DNA of 64,000 nucleotides from Oreocharis arfaki. Its lineage: Eukaryota > Chordata > Aves > Passeriformes > Paramythiidae. The notes beneath the pieces are model-generated. The model saw only the letters and a program-made list of their open reading frames with translations, had not been told where the DNA came from and ran no database searches. A program made the position numbers and the translations under genes. The stretch lies in NCBI GenBank assembly GCA_013398015.1, contig VZRR01005728.1, positions 48,234 to 112,233 on the forward strand, in the 5' to 3' direction. Within the stretch, counting starts at the first letter, position 1; each line of letters starts with the position of its first letter. Positions 34,131-45,811 of this stretch are shown here, one piece after another.

Positions 34131-37100
34131 AACTGCTGAATAAATCTTGTTCAGCACTGCTGCCAGTCTCCTTGTCTTCACATCTTGAAAAGCCTTGGCA
34201 GCAGAAAAGGCCACAGCAGCTGTCATCAGGAGAAGGAACAGCTCCCTCCAAGGGCCAGGCCTGCCAAATGACACTGGCACAAACTTCTGAGAGAAGCTGA
34301 GGGGAAACTAGGGAGTTAGTAGACTAGAAAAATCATGAGCAAATGTTCAGGATCAGAAGTCATTGTAACAGAAGCAGATAGAAAACCTACAAACCTTTTC
34401 CAAGAAGTTTCTTTCCTAAGTAGTTTCTAAGTTTCAGGTGGATTCACCTTTTGCATCTTCATATGCTGCCATGCAGAAAGAGTGGCAGCAAAGAGACCAT
34501 TGCTCCTCTATGTTCCCGTGCTACTTAGAGGAGCTGAACTGTGGGCAAAGTAATCTGGAGGTGTGGAAGCGTTTCTGTTCATATTTACAGCTCTGCTATA
34601 ACACAGATGCTTAAAAACCTTCCACTTTTTAAGTGGCTGAAGATATTTTACATTCACAACTGAAAGGAAACACTTCAGTATTACATCTTTCACTAACTTT
34701 CCCCCGGAGAAGATATAAATTGCTTGAAGATATAAGTGGCTTGTCCGTGGATAACAGAGAAGTCCCAGTACTGACCTGGCATCCTTGCTTCCCTCCCTCC
34801 TTCTGTCCTGTACTGCTCTGAGTCAACACCATAGCAATAAGGAAAATTACCTGAGAAGCAACAGCCTCAAACAGGAAAAGCACTTAAAAGTTAGCTTTTC
34901 AAGAAGAGTTTCTTTAAAAATGTTGGTTTGAAATGAAGTACGGTGGTATGAATTGTAGAAGAAAAAAAAAGGAAGTCATCTTAGGAATGGGAAGATGCTC
35001 TGCCTCAGCAAATGTGCCTTACTTTGTTTTTTCTCAAAATACGTCAGCAGTGGTTGCAAAAGAATCTGAGCAGTGAATGCGAGCATTGCAAAAGGACATA
35101 TGGAAGTCAGGAACTGCAATCATGTGTATGCATATAAAACTAGCATGAGACAGCAGGTTGTATTCATTTCAGTGCCCTAGAAGGGGCATGCATGTGCTTC
35201 ACCTCTAATTATGCAGCATGTTTTTGGGTGAGATGTCTCTTTCCTTCAGCTGCAGTTGTTAGAAGCATTTAAGCACATGATAACTCTATGTGTGTGAATA
35301 GTGCTGGGCTCACTTAACAAAGGCACTAATGACTTCATCTCCTTAAGACTCCTATTAATTCTTAGGACACTTATTTCCTGCTGTGGGAAGCACCGTGACG
35401 AGCAAGATTACCACACAGTGGACAAAACTCCCTGGCACAGCGTATAGGAGATGGAAAGACTTCTGAAGAAAGCCTCTGTCATACCACATCAATTATCTGA
35501 GCCTGTAGTTTCGAGACTCAGTTTTACTTTCATGTCACTGACACACGGCTTATAGGTGTGTGCCCATGTAGAAAAGGTATGACAATAAATGTCATCACAG
35601 GAAACCCCATGCAAAATTCTTTCATCTAACTGGAAACGTGAAAGGAAAATGATGGGAACAAAACTTCAGCCAGAAAGGTGTTCAGCTCAGAAACCTGCTC
35701 AGGAGATCTGTCTTGATCATGGGGCTGAAAAGAAGACGATGTAGGGCTCCTGAAATGCCTGGTACTTCTCTCTGTTCAAAATAAACTGCTGACTCTAATG
35801 ACTGTCCTTTCAGAGATAGTCTATTTTAAGACAATGGAATTACACCAGAAGGAGTCATCACTGGCATGACAGCACACAGTGAAGCAAGGCAAGCCAGGAT
35901 GGGGGTGAGATCATCTGCAAAGGGATTCCTTTCATGCTCATGCTTTAGCACTCGACTTCACATTAAATCTTGTGAAACCTGGGGATGGGGAAGAAAGAAC
36001 TGACAGCCAGAGGCTCAACAGTTGCATTTGTGCTTCTGAGAGGAGGATGCCCTGTGGCACAGTCTGGAGCAGATTTAGCTTTCCTATAGAGCCATGTGTG
36101 CTTCGTTTTCCTGTCTGCTATTGAGTATCTACTTAAGTGTTTTACTGAACTAGATTCTTAAATGTAAAGCTATATTCTGTCTCTGGGGAGCCTGTGGTGA
36201 AATGCTGAGTGTTTCAGTAGCAGGGAATTGCACCCTGCTATGTTTCCTGCATATTAGTGATCAGCCTCTGACTCAGTGCAAGACCACACAAATCACTGTA
36301 AGTTTGTCCCAGTCTAAATCCAAATTGCCCATGTGGCTCTTCTGGAGCATGAAGAAGCCCTGAAATTCCTTCCTTTAGTGCATTTCTAGTGGTGGTGGCT
36401 TTTCCCACACCCTCACACAGAACATTTCTGGGACAGGTAGTAAGCATTTGCCAGCTGTGCCTGGTTTCTCTCAGTCATTCTTCATTGCTTGGGCCATGTC
36501 CCACAATTTAGTACAACTGCTTCCTGCCATGATAGTGTTCATTAGGATTTATTTTTGTCCCTGAGTAGACTGTCACAGCTATTCATGAAATGGAATGTAT
36601 AAGCCTAAACAATAATAAATGTGATCTATCTCTTGACATGTGTAACAATGTAACTACAACAACAATATTTCTTTGTGCATGAGATTCACTTTTTCAAAGA
36701 GGATTTGACTGGGTTAAAAGACAAATGACAGTTAGACCCGCATAACATCATAGGAATCAACATACAGAGTTGCTGTGAGTGTCACTTTGCTGCATTTTTA
36801 TGGCTCCTTCCTAGATTATATGGCTCCTTCCCAAAAAACACTGGAGCTCAAGGAGTAAGGTGCAGATTATCTCCTTTCTGAAATGCACGAAGGAGTGAGA
36901 ATTACAGGTTTGTTGGCACCCTTGGTGATACCTAATGAATTATAAACACAAATATGTAGTAAGATCTGGTCTTGGTGAAAAGGTGCTGCCTTTTCAGTGG
37001 TCCCACAACCACTAAAGTTCCTCAGAGTTATCTCAATCAGCCAAACCTCCATCAGCTCATAAGAGCCGTGATTACAAGTGGGATTATACCACCTTTACAG

Positions 37101-37567
37101 GGTCCTTATCCCTTCTGAACACTCACTCAACACAATTACAGCAAGCTATTAGAAACTAGTCGCTGGCACTGAAGTTGAGGTACAAAGCCTGTGTGTTCTA
37201 GGGAAATAAAAAATTTGAATTATGTATTTATAGTATAGTATTTATAGTACGCATAATAATAATATGTAATATATATACATACATATAATTGTACATTGTA
37301 TAAATTTGTTCTGTTTAAACAAACAATAACTGCAATTACATCTTGCTTCAGTAAACAGAAAATAAACACTGAAAGAATTTGCATGAAAAGGCAAACTTCG
37401 GACAATACCTAAAATCTCTTATCTCCCTTTCAAGAAAATCACGAGGGATAAAAGCAACACAGTTCAAAAGGAAGAACCAAGACCATTGAAATATTCACTT
37501 GATCTATAAACAGAGAAGTGTCCTTTGAATAAGTCATATTTCCTTTCTGTATCAATGCTTATTGTTT
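34131..37567. other. No gene seen; one AT-rich low-complexity tract
   Basis: No open frame with recognisable content. An AT-rich tract of TAT/ATA repeats lies at 37221-37291, close to the CR1 fragment at 37568. Confidence 0.5.
37221..37291 (+). repeat. AT-rich low-complexity tract
   Basis: Repeated TATTTATAGTA units followed by ATAATAATAATATG and TATATATACATACATATA. Confidence 0.7.
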
Positions 37568-37763
37568 TGGTGGGAGAAGACCTTTAAGATCATTGAGTCC
37601 CACCAGCACTGCCAAGTCCACCACTAAACCATGTCCCTAAGTGCCACATCTATGTGTCTTTAAATATGTCCAGCGGTGGGGACTCAGCCACCTTGCTGGG
37701 CAGCCTGTTCACAACCCTTTCAGTGAAAAAATCTTTCTCAATATCCAGTCTAAACCTACCCTG
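37568..37763 (-). mobile_element. CR1 LINE 3' end fragment (reverse orientation)
   Basis: Reads as the reverse complement of the CR1 3' region: GAAGACCTTTAAGATCATTG, then CACTGCCAAGTCCACCAC, CTAAGTGCCACATCTATG, GGTGGGGACTCAGCCACC, CTGGGCAGCCTGTTC and AATATCCAGTCTAAACCTA. About 196 bp are retained, with moderate divergence. Truncated at the CR1 5' side, as is usual for CR1. Confidence 0.9.
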
Positions 37764-38169
37764 CAGACTAAGTTAAAGCTTAAAGAGTAAGTTTTTAAGC
37801 TTTGCTTGGTCTTTTTTAACAAACTGGTATGAAGCCTGACAATTCTTCTCTAAAAGACGTGGAGAAGATTGGGATTTCAGCTTTAAAACTGGTGTCTGGT
37901 GAACATCAGTGTGAAGTGTGCAGGATTTAACAAGCAAGTGGGCAAGCCTCCAGTTTGGCCTGAGCAGAGCTGTGGCAGTTCCCATCCACTGAGAGCCTTG
38001 GACACTTTAGGCTTCTGGGATGGTGCCTTCTGGCAATGATGCCCATGGCCTCAGCTGGTTGTTCTGCCATCTTGAGTGCCAAATTTTCTATTCTGGACAT
38101 TTTTATTGATGTCATAATCCCTAGATTTCTTGCTGTTGTCCTATTTTTGCAGTGTTCCTACTGCCTTGA

Positions 38170-38505
38170 TTGTTCTGCCTGACCATCATTCTTCTGCTGC
38201 CCTGCACGTCAGCTGCCCCTCACCTGCCAGAAATGCGGGAAGTGACAGACAGCCAAAGTGATGGGAACCTCTGCCCCAAACATGGATCATTTAGAAAGCC
38301 AAAAGAGGGTGTGTGGATCTGTTTCAGGTCCAGATGTGGCTGCAGCAACGTGAAGAGGGGATGCAGAGGCCCTGTCAAGCGCCCAGACAGCACTAGACTG
38401 CTCTGGGAAGGGTCGGTGCTGCCTTTGCCTTCTCCTCCTGCTCCAGTAATCCACTCCCTGCAACACAGCAGTTCTCTTGGCACCTCTCACAAAAAAAGTG
38501 GGTGA
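38170..38505 (+). CDS. Small open frame with signal-peptide-like start and Cys cluster; doubtful
   Basis: This 111-codon frame starts with a hydrophobic stretch (MFCLTIILLLPCTSA), then a polar region with five Cys over about 35 residues (LCPKHG, VWICF, RCGC, RGC), a Pro-rich segment and a basic tail. An AATAAA lies at about 38576-38581, some 70 bp after the stop. That arrangement resembles a small secreted peptide. However, the opposite strand is also open for 87-89 codons and the 3' half is low in complexity. No family was recognised, and there is no evidence of transcription. Most likely chance. Confidence 0.12.
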   Translation: MFCLTIILLLPCTSAAPHLPEMREVTDSQSDGNLCPKHGSFRKPKEGVWICFRSRCGCSNVKRGCRGPVKRPDSTRLLWEGSVLPLPSPPAPVIHSLQHSSSLGTSHKKSG

Positions 38506-41500
38506 TGGGATCTGCCAGGTATGCAGGAATAGGGGGCCTCTATGTCTGTTCTTCATAATTCAACAGTATTATAACAAATAAATGCCTCCCCAGGTCCTCC
38601 TTGCAAAGGAGACCCTCTGGGTCCAAAATGCTGACTGACTCCTCAGACTGACCTCAGGCCTCATGTGGCTACCAGAGTTGATTGTAAGGGTGACATCTTT
38701 CTTTATTTCTCACATACACACAGATCTGCCTTTATCTTACATGTTTCTATTTGTTTTTCTCTGCTTAGTCTGGCCTTGTAGTACCTTCTAAAATTTCTAT
38801 GAAGAAAGTCTGTGTGATTAGTTCAGTAACATTCTTCAGAGGATTTCAATCCACTGTGAAAATTTTCATAATATACATAGCCAACAGATGTCTTTCATTC
38901 ATATACAGAGCCTGAATTCAACAGTGATCTTCATGTGAGAAACCTTTTCTGGCTATTAGTTTTCAATAGCTCTAGTATCTGCAGTTGCTGTTTGTGTCAC
39001 AGTTGACTTTTCAGAAATATTTCCATGTGAAAACTTTGTCTGGATGAAAGGAGGATCAAAGCAGTTGTCTGAGCCATTTTCCTTCTAACTGTTGTGTTGG
39101 CATGACTGAAACCTTGTGGTCCTGGGCCAAACCACTGCTGCCTGTGAACAGATGCAAAAGGAGCTAGATCTGCTTGGCAGGTGGAATCCAGAGCTGGTAG
39201 AGCCGCAGACTGCATGTTTCGGACTCACAGCAAGTGGTCTTCATATAGCACAGTATTGTTGTTCCATTTGGGATTTCAAAGTTCATCTTAGCTGTCACAT
39301 TTTGGGAACATAATCTCAAATAAGAGTAGGAATGATCCATTACTGAAAAAGTTGGCTTAAGCTGATATGCAGGCAATTTCACTGGCCTTGACCTTTTCTA
39401 AAATGCATGGCAAAACTTTAATTTCCCTCCCACCAGCCGTTTCTGGCTGGTTTTGTTTATTTGCCTTTGTAGACTAGGAACTATCTGGGGCAATGTCTGT
39501 GCTGTGTTTGGTCCTTGCCTGTCAAGACACACAAATTGTTGTGAGTCAAATGGTGTCTTCATTTGCATTCACGCTTTGCTGTGCTCTCAGCGGCCCTGCT
39601 GGGTGGAAATAGAAGCAGGATTTAACTCCAGAGACTACTGATCTGTTTGAATGTTTGAATATCTTATAAATCTGTGACTTTTGTCCAATAATAAGTGCCT
39701 TGAGCATACAAAGTTAGAAGAGAAACTAAAGACCATAGTAATATATAGAAGGTACCACAGGTCCAGGCGGACACAGAGTGTTTGGCGCTTAAAACCCTCT
39801 GTGGCTTTGGATCTCGTGTGTCCCCAAGGGAGATTGGTTCAAGTGTCAGTGTTTTCATGGGCAGTAGTTTTCTAAGGCCCTCAATGAAGTAAGGTGGATG
39901 AAACTAGAATGGAGATGGGATGGTAATACAGGAACTTTCATAAAGAAGATGTCTGCAAAATGTGAAACTCAACAGGAGCGACTCCAGAGAGATGAGCTTA
40001 CTGTAACTGCTCGTGGAGAGGCTGGGTTGTGCTTTGCAGGAACCAGCACGTCTCCACTTCTGTTTGCTGCCGTCTGCACTTGACAGACAGGCAGCTGAGA
40101 AAAACAGCTCTCATCCGAGTGCAGGGTCATTTGTCTCCCTGGTTCTGTGAAATTCAAGTTCCTCAGACACTAATCTCTGTCTGCTGTAAAAGACAGGGAG
40201 CCCAGGTTACAGTGATAGTTCAAGGAAGGAGTATCTCACATCCCGTAGGGGAAAACACAGACATATTTCTATGCTGTGGGGAGCTTCCTCTGTGCTTGGT
40301 AATCCTCTAGTTCAGAATTTACTTCCTTGCTTTATTTGTAAAATGTGGGTTATTCCAGGCCCCTCTGATCTAGCCTGAATTCATGCCCATCCATGCTGTA
40401 TAACTTCAGAAACCTTGCCTATTCTTTTCCCTGTTTTTGCAGCTTGTTTAGTAAATATACTGCATCTCCCCAGAAAATTTGTTTCTCTTATACATCAGTA
40501 TGTTGGCATTTCCTTTATCAGTTTTATCTTTTTCGTTCAAATCTTGTATTACTGCAGGCTGATATTCTTTAGATCATACAGATTTGCAGTGACCAATCTG
40601 GAGGTGCGACAGCACTGGAGCAACAGACTGAAAAGAAGGATACCTGCAGCCTCCCTAAGCTACTCTGGCAGCCCCCATTGAAATGACACAGGTTCCAGAC
40701 CCTTCTTGTCACCAGCATTGCTGCCAGCACTTCTGGCCCTATGCAGAACACGGAAGAGCTCCCACTGACAGCAGTGAGTGCAGCGTAAAGCATGGGGGAT
40801 TATTTCTATGCATGTCACCTTGCCTTTTTTCCCATGCACTTGTCTGATGTAGCATCCTGGGATGAAATCCCACGACATCCTCTCTGCCTGCTACTGAGGC
40901 CTTTAGAGTAGTTGCCTATTTGGCCAGTCACTTTCTGCCTCCGTTGGCAAGTGGGGTGTGCACAGGAAGGGAGTTAACACTGGGGGTGGTTGCCTCAGCG
41001 GCAGGATGAAGTGTTTCCAGCCCCCTGGCAGCTCACATTTTCAGGCGGGAGGAATGTGGCCGCCTTTCTGTGCATCCCAGCCATTTGCAGTCGGTGCAAT
41101 CACCCACTTGGAGTATCTCTCATTCAGTTGTGCTGTGATGGGGAGGTGGTGAGAAGCAGAGGAAAGATAGTGGCTACTCAGTCTTGAAAGTCAGGCTCAG
41201 CTATAACCAAGCAGTTTCAGAAGCCAGTTGGGTGGGAGGCACTTGCAAGGCATGGAATAGGGTACGCAGGCATCTGCCTGTGCCTGAGCAGGGGAAGGAG
41301 ATCCCTCTGCAGTGAACACAGGATGTTCTGAATGGCTGGACTGCAGAAGTGCACTCGCCATGGATACAACAATATGAACAAATTAAAACATGGATGGAAA
41401 GTAAGTGATCCAAACTCATAACCAGCGGGAGAGTGGTGGTATGTATTACAGTATGTGTGAAGGAAGACAAGCCTTCCAGTCATTGGGCTCGAGCTTTAAA

Positions 41501-44500
41501 ATACTTTGGCCCTGCTGTGTCAGTAACCCTTTGGCACTTACCATGCAGATGAACAACAGCTGCTCCTGGCCTCTTTCACCAGCTCATTCTTAGTCTGATA
41601 CTCTCATTTCATCTTCCAGAGTATAATCAGCTTCAGCTGGCTGAGAGTTATGTTTTAATATTATGGTAACTGAATCCACAAAGAACTGTCTTGTCTTTGA
41701 TGGGACTTGACACAGTGTGGGATACCCTGGCCAGGGCACCCTGAAGCTGATGGGGACAGGAATACTGCCCTGGAGCCACCTTTCTGGCATGGACAAGTAA
41801 GGACCGATCTCCCTTCAGCAGGGAGGTAGTAGGAGCCTTGCAATATGCACACTAAAAATGGATTAGTTTTATTATTCCCAACACAAACATTCCTTTGAAA
41901 GTGCTCCTGCACATTCACAGCATGGCAAAGCTGCAAGTGAAGCAAGTGCTAAATCAAATTCATGACTTTTCTCACACAGCCATGAGAAAAGGCACAGTTA
42001 TACTGAAAGAAGCAACACCATCAGCCCCTGTAGATGAGAAATGCTGATTTACTCCCCCTCTCACACTTATGTGGCCTCAGCAACAGCACTGGAGTTGCAT
42101 AAGCAGTATTTGGCCGCTGCTCGGTAGTTTATTAGTTATGGACATAATTAGTAGTAATTCTTTGACTATTTAACAAGAGGATTATGGTAAGAAAGACAAG
42201 AACAGGAGTCAAAGTGTATCTGAAAAGAAAAGGTTGTGCTACTGGCTTCTCTGATGACACGTTACTGGAAAAATTGCCTCTGTCTATGAAGACTTTGCGT
42301 TTACCAGATGTTTGATATTTGAGACTCCGGCAGGTGTCTTTTGAAGATGTGAATTAGACATGATAAGTTTCAGAGTTAATAATTTCTGTTACTTATTTGA
42401 AATATGATCTAGTATTTGCAGAATAATTAATGATGTTATGAGTCTATCACAGTGGCTTTAAAGAGTCTTCAACAACGTCTATCACTTGAATTGGTTGGGA
42501 AAGGTAATCTTATCTGTCCCCATAAAACAAATGCTTTGTCTGTGCTTTTCATCATCCATTCATAAACTCTTTCTGTTTTAGAATATCTTTGCAAGAAATC
42601 TGCCAGGGCGAAGCTGAAAAAAACACTTCTAGAAACGGGAATTTGAAACATTGCAACAGGTCTAAGATGAACTTATTTTACTATCCATTGCAGGTGAACA
42701 AACGCCCTGTTGACACCTCTTACCTGTGGTGTGAAATTCACAGTAATAAATCTCAGGTTCTGTCCAACAGCAATGCAATATTTCCACGAGGCTGCTCTAT
42801 CCATAGTAAATAGGTAACTATGGAGACTGATGAACATCTAGCTGCCATCAAGGAAGAAAGAGTGGGGAAATCAAAGTTTTCTTTTCTCATTTGCATGCTT
42901 AGTATATGCTTATATGTGCTGATTTTTAACAGCTGTCGGCATCAGCTGAAGTGTGCACCCAAGCCAAGTCTAAAATCTGCAAATCCCACCTCAGGGAATT
43001 TTTTGGGAAAGAAATTGAAGTCATTGTAACGCTAAAAGCTCCACTACCCTGATCCAGAGAGAGACCTTAGAAGGAAGAAACTCCTCTTGAATACATGTAT
43101 ATTTCATGCTCATTATTCTCCAGTCTATATGGGAAAGGAAAAATATATGGCTTGCAAGCTTAACACCTGCTGTAGCACTGCAGAGCAAGATGCAGAGGCT
43201 GAGAACAGCACAGGGGGGGCTTTCATCACGTGCTGCTGCTGGCCCTCCTTGCTCAGATAGGTGAGCTGAGAAGGTCGTTGGGGAGTATATTTACTCTTGC
43301 ATTCCTGAGTTGTTTCGCATTCAGTGGGAGCTCTGAACAGGTGCTGTATCACAGAGCACCCCTGAAGTCAGTGGGGTAAATGTACAGAAATCAGCCTCAC
43401 TGACGTCACCCCTTTTGTACTGCTGTCATTAGTTGAGAACAAAAGCTCAAACAGAGATCCTAAATTGTCAAGTGTGATCACGGCAGCTAAGAACTAAACA
43501 GGTGAATTTTTCAGCATCCAAAAAGGCACCTGCTGAGCAACAGGGAGGCACAGTTTTGCAGTAGGCTGCTGTGAGTTGTGTGCGAAGGGGGGAGGTATGG
43601 CATGCTCACCCTGTGGGTTTGTGCTGGTGGGTGCTCCAGTCAGGTCTCCATGTACTTCTGGGGATAAATAACTGGCCATGCTTACTCATGAGAATTAACC
43701 TGAAAGGAATTCAAAGGGAACAGAGCTTAAAAATAAACCTGAAAGAGGGCAGAGATCAAGTGATGGGATCCTACAAGCCAGTGGAATGCGTGAATATGCC
43801 TCATCTTCTATCTGGAGCTGACTATTAAGCTTCTCCTTCAGCTTTGGCTCCTGTATCTTCAGGTGAACACAAGTATGAAGACAGTGTGTGACTGGTATGG
43901 ACCACCTCACTCCAGGTAGGGATTTTCCCTGTAGAAATTGTGCCTCTGAAACTCTGTGTCTTATCTCACATGTCAGGGAGCTACGTACTTGCAGCAGATA
44001 AGTGAAAGGTGCTTCATTGGAAATTACTCACTCTTAATACTCAAGAGTGCACAACAGATATTGGATTGGAAGCCCTCCCCTCTAGACACGTAAGTCTGAG
44101 CCAGTATTCCTGCCCTGGTTTTCCCCCTCCTTTGCAGCTGATGGGGGGAAACTGGAGCATATATGGATGACTCATTGCTCTACGAAGCACATTGACCTGG
44201 GACAAACCAATTTCCATTTCTCACTGCTGACATTTGAGTCAGCAAATGCAAGAATTCCAGTTGCAGACATGCACACTCAGTCAGAAGCCTCCCCCTTTGG
44301 ACCTGCTCAGGTCTCATTTCTAAGGCTGTGTTTAACCTGTCTGCAGCCTCGGGCTGTTTCCATGTTCATTTACACAGTAGGAGAATATGAGAAGGTAAGT
44401 CACAAGGTAAATTCTATAGTTTTCTACCTGAAATTCCCCTCATTATCAGGATCTGTTCCTCGGCCAGAAAAATTGTTAACCAGGTCCTTTCCACTTGCAT

Positions 44501-44792
44501 AATTTAACACTCAAGCTCTCACTCCAGAGTTTTTGCAGCAGGTACTTTTCATTAATAACACATATACAGCCTCAGCATCATTAGGATGGCATCTAGCTAG
44601 AGGTCATCCCAAATTCTTACTTTCATGGAACAGCTCTCCTTGGTGGAAGCTCATTTCTGCCTACCTGTGTACCTGTGGTATTACATTTTTAATGGCTTCA
44701 ACTATTCTTTCCTTAAGTAATACAGGCACAAGGGTTAGCCTTGAATCCCAGCTTCCATAATTTCTTGTATATGTATTTCAACAGACAAATGT

Positions 44793-44865
44793 TATTTATA
44801 TATATATGTACACTAATATACTCATATGTGTATACATATTACAATTTCAGTATGTGTATATAAAT
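44793..44865 (+). repeat. TA-rich simple-sequence tract
   Basis: TATATATATATGTACAC followed by imperfect ATATGTGTATACATATT units; ends about 25 bp before the CR1 copy. Confidence 0.7.
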
Positions 44866-44888
44866 AAAAGTTGCAGCTGAGTGTTCAC

Positions 44889-45811
44889 AAGTCCAGTCGG
44901 CCTGATGGGATTCATCCCAGATACTGAAAGACTTAACAAATATTATGTCAGGACTGCTCTCAACCATCTACCAAAGGTCTTGGGAGTCTGGGAGGGTCCC
45001 TGCTGACTGGAAGTTAGCCAGTGTTATTCCAGTTTACAAGAAAACGGTGGGGGAAAACCTAGGGAACTACAGACCCACTGGTCTAACCTCAGTTCCAGGA
45101 AAAAATATGGAGAAGGTCATATTGGGTGCTACTGAAAGGCACTGAAAGAACAATGCAACAATCAGGCACAGTCAACATGGTTTCACAAAGGGAAAGTTGT
45201 TTCATTGTTCTGATAACTGCAGCAAGGTCACCCACCTAGCAGATGAAGGGAAGGCAGTGGATGGAGTTTTTCTGGATTTTCAGTAAGGCTTTTGATAGTG
45301 TCCCTCACAGCATCCTTTTGGACAAGCTGTCCCGCTGTGGGATGAGTGGATTCACAGTGTGCTGGGTGGATTGCAGGGCTCATATGGTTGTAGTGAATGG
45401 GGCTTCATCTGACTGGTGGCAGTCACCAGTGCTGTTCCTCAGGGCTCATGTATTTATCAATGACCTGGATGCGGGTGCTGAATGCACCATTAGCACTTCT
45501 TTGATGATACCAAACTGGGAGGTGTTATTTACTCTCTTGAGGGGCAAGTGATGGCTCAAACCTTCATCACGGATCCTCAAACTCGACACTAGGAAGCATT
45601 TATTTACCACGAATGTGGTCAAACACTGCAACAGGTGTCTTAGTGTGGTGGTTGACGCCCCAACCCTGTCAGTGTTTAAGATGCATTTGGATAATGTGCT
45701 TAATAACACGATTTAACATTTGGTGAGCCCTGAAGTGGCCAGGCAGTTCGATTAGAGGATGGATTGTTGCAGATTCCTTTCACTGACTTTATTCTATTCT
45801 ATTCTATTCTT
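44889..45811 (+). mobile_element. CR1 LINE copy, internally deleted, with intact 3' ATTCT repeat tail
   Basis: Begins in the reverse-transcriptase N-terminal part: GATGGGATTCATCCCAGA, then peptide SVIPVYKK and NYRPTGLTSVPGKNMEK around 45000-45110. A segment with FSKAFDSVPHSILLDKL follows from about 45276, and the region of the catalytic Asp pair near 45495-45525 is degraded (DDTKLGG-like). From about 45580 the sequence jumps to the ORF2 C-terminus (AGGAAGCATTTATTTACC, TGGTCAAACACTGCAACAGG). It then runs through GTGAGCCCTGAAGTGGCCAG to a terminal ATTCTATTCTATTCTATTCT at about 45791-45811. The missing internal portion of the family's ORF2 is several hundred bases. Several frameshifts are present. 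Confidence 0.92.

Larger units (their letters stand above)
37764..44888. other. No gene supported
   Basis: About 7 kb. The open frame at 38170-38505 begins with a signal-peptide-like stretch (see separate entry). A splice-like segment at about 42583-42660 (acceptor CTTTCTGTTTTAG, donor CAG/GTCTAA) is open in one frame for 26 codons but is too short to judge. TA-rich simple sequence at 44793-44865 abuts the next CR1. Confidence 0.45.
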
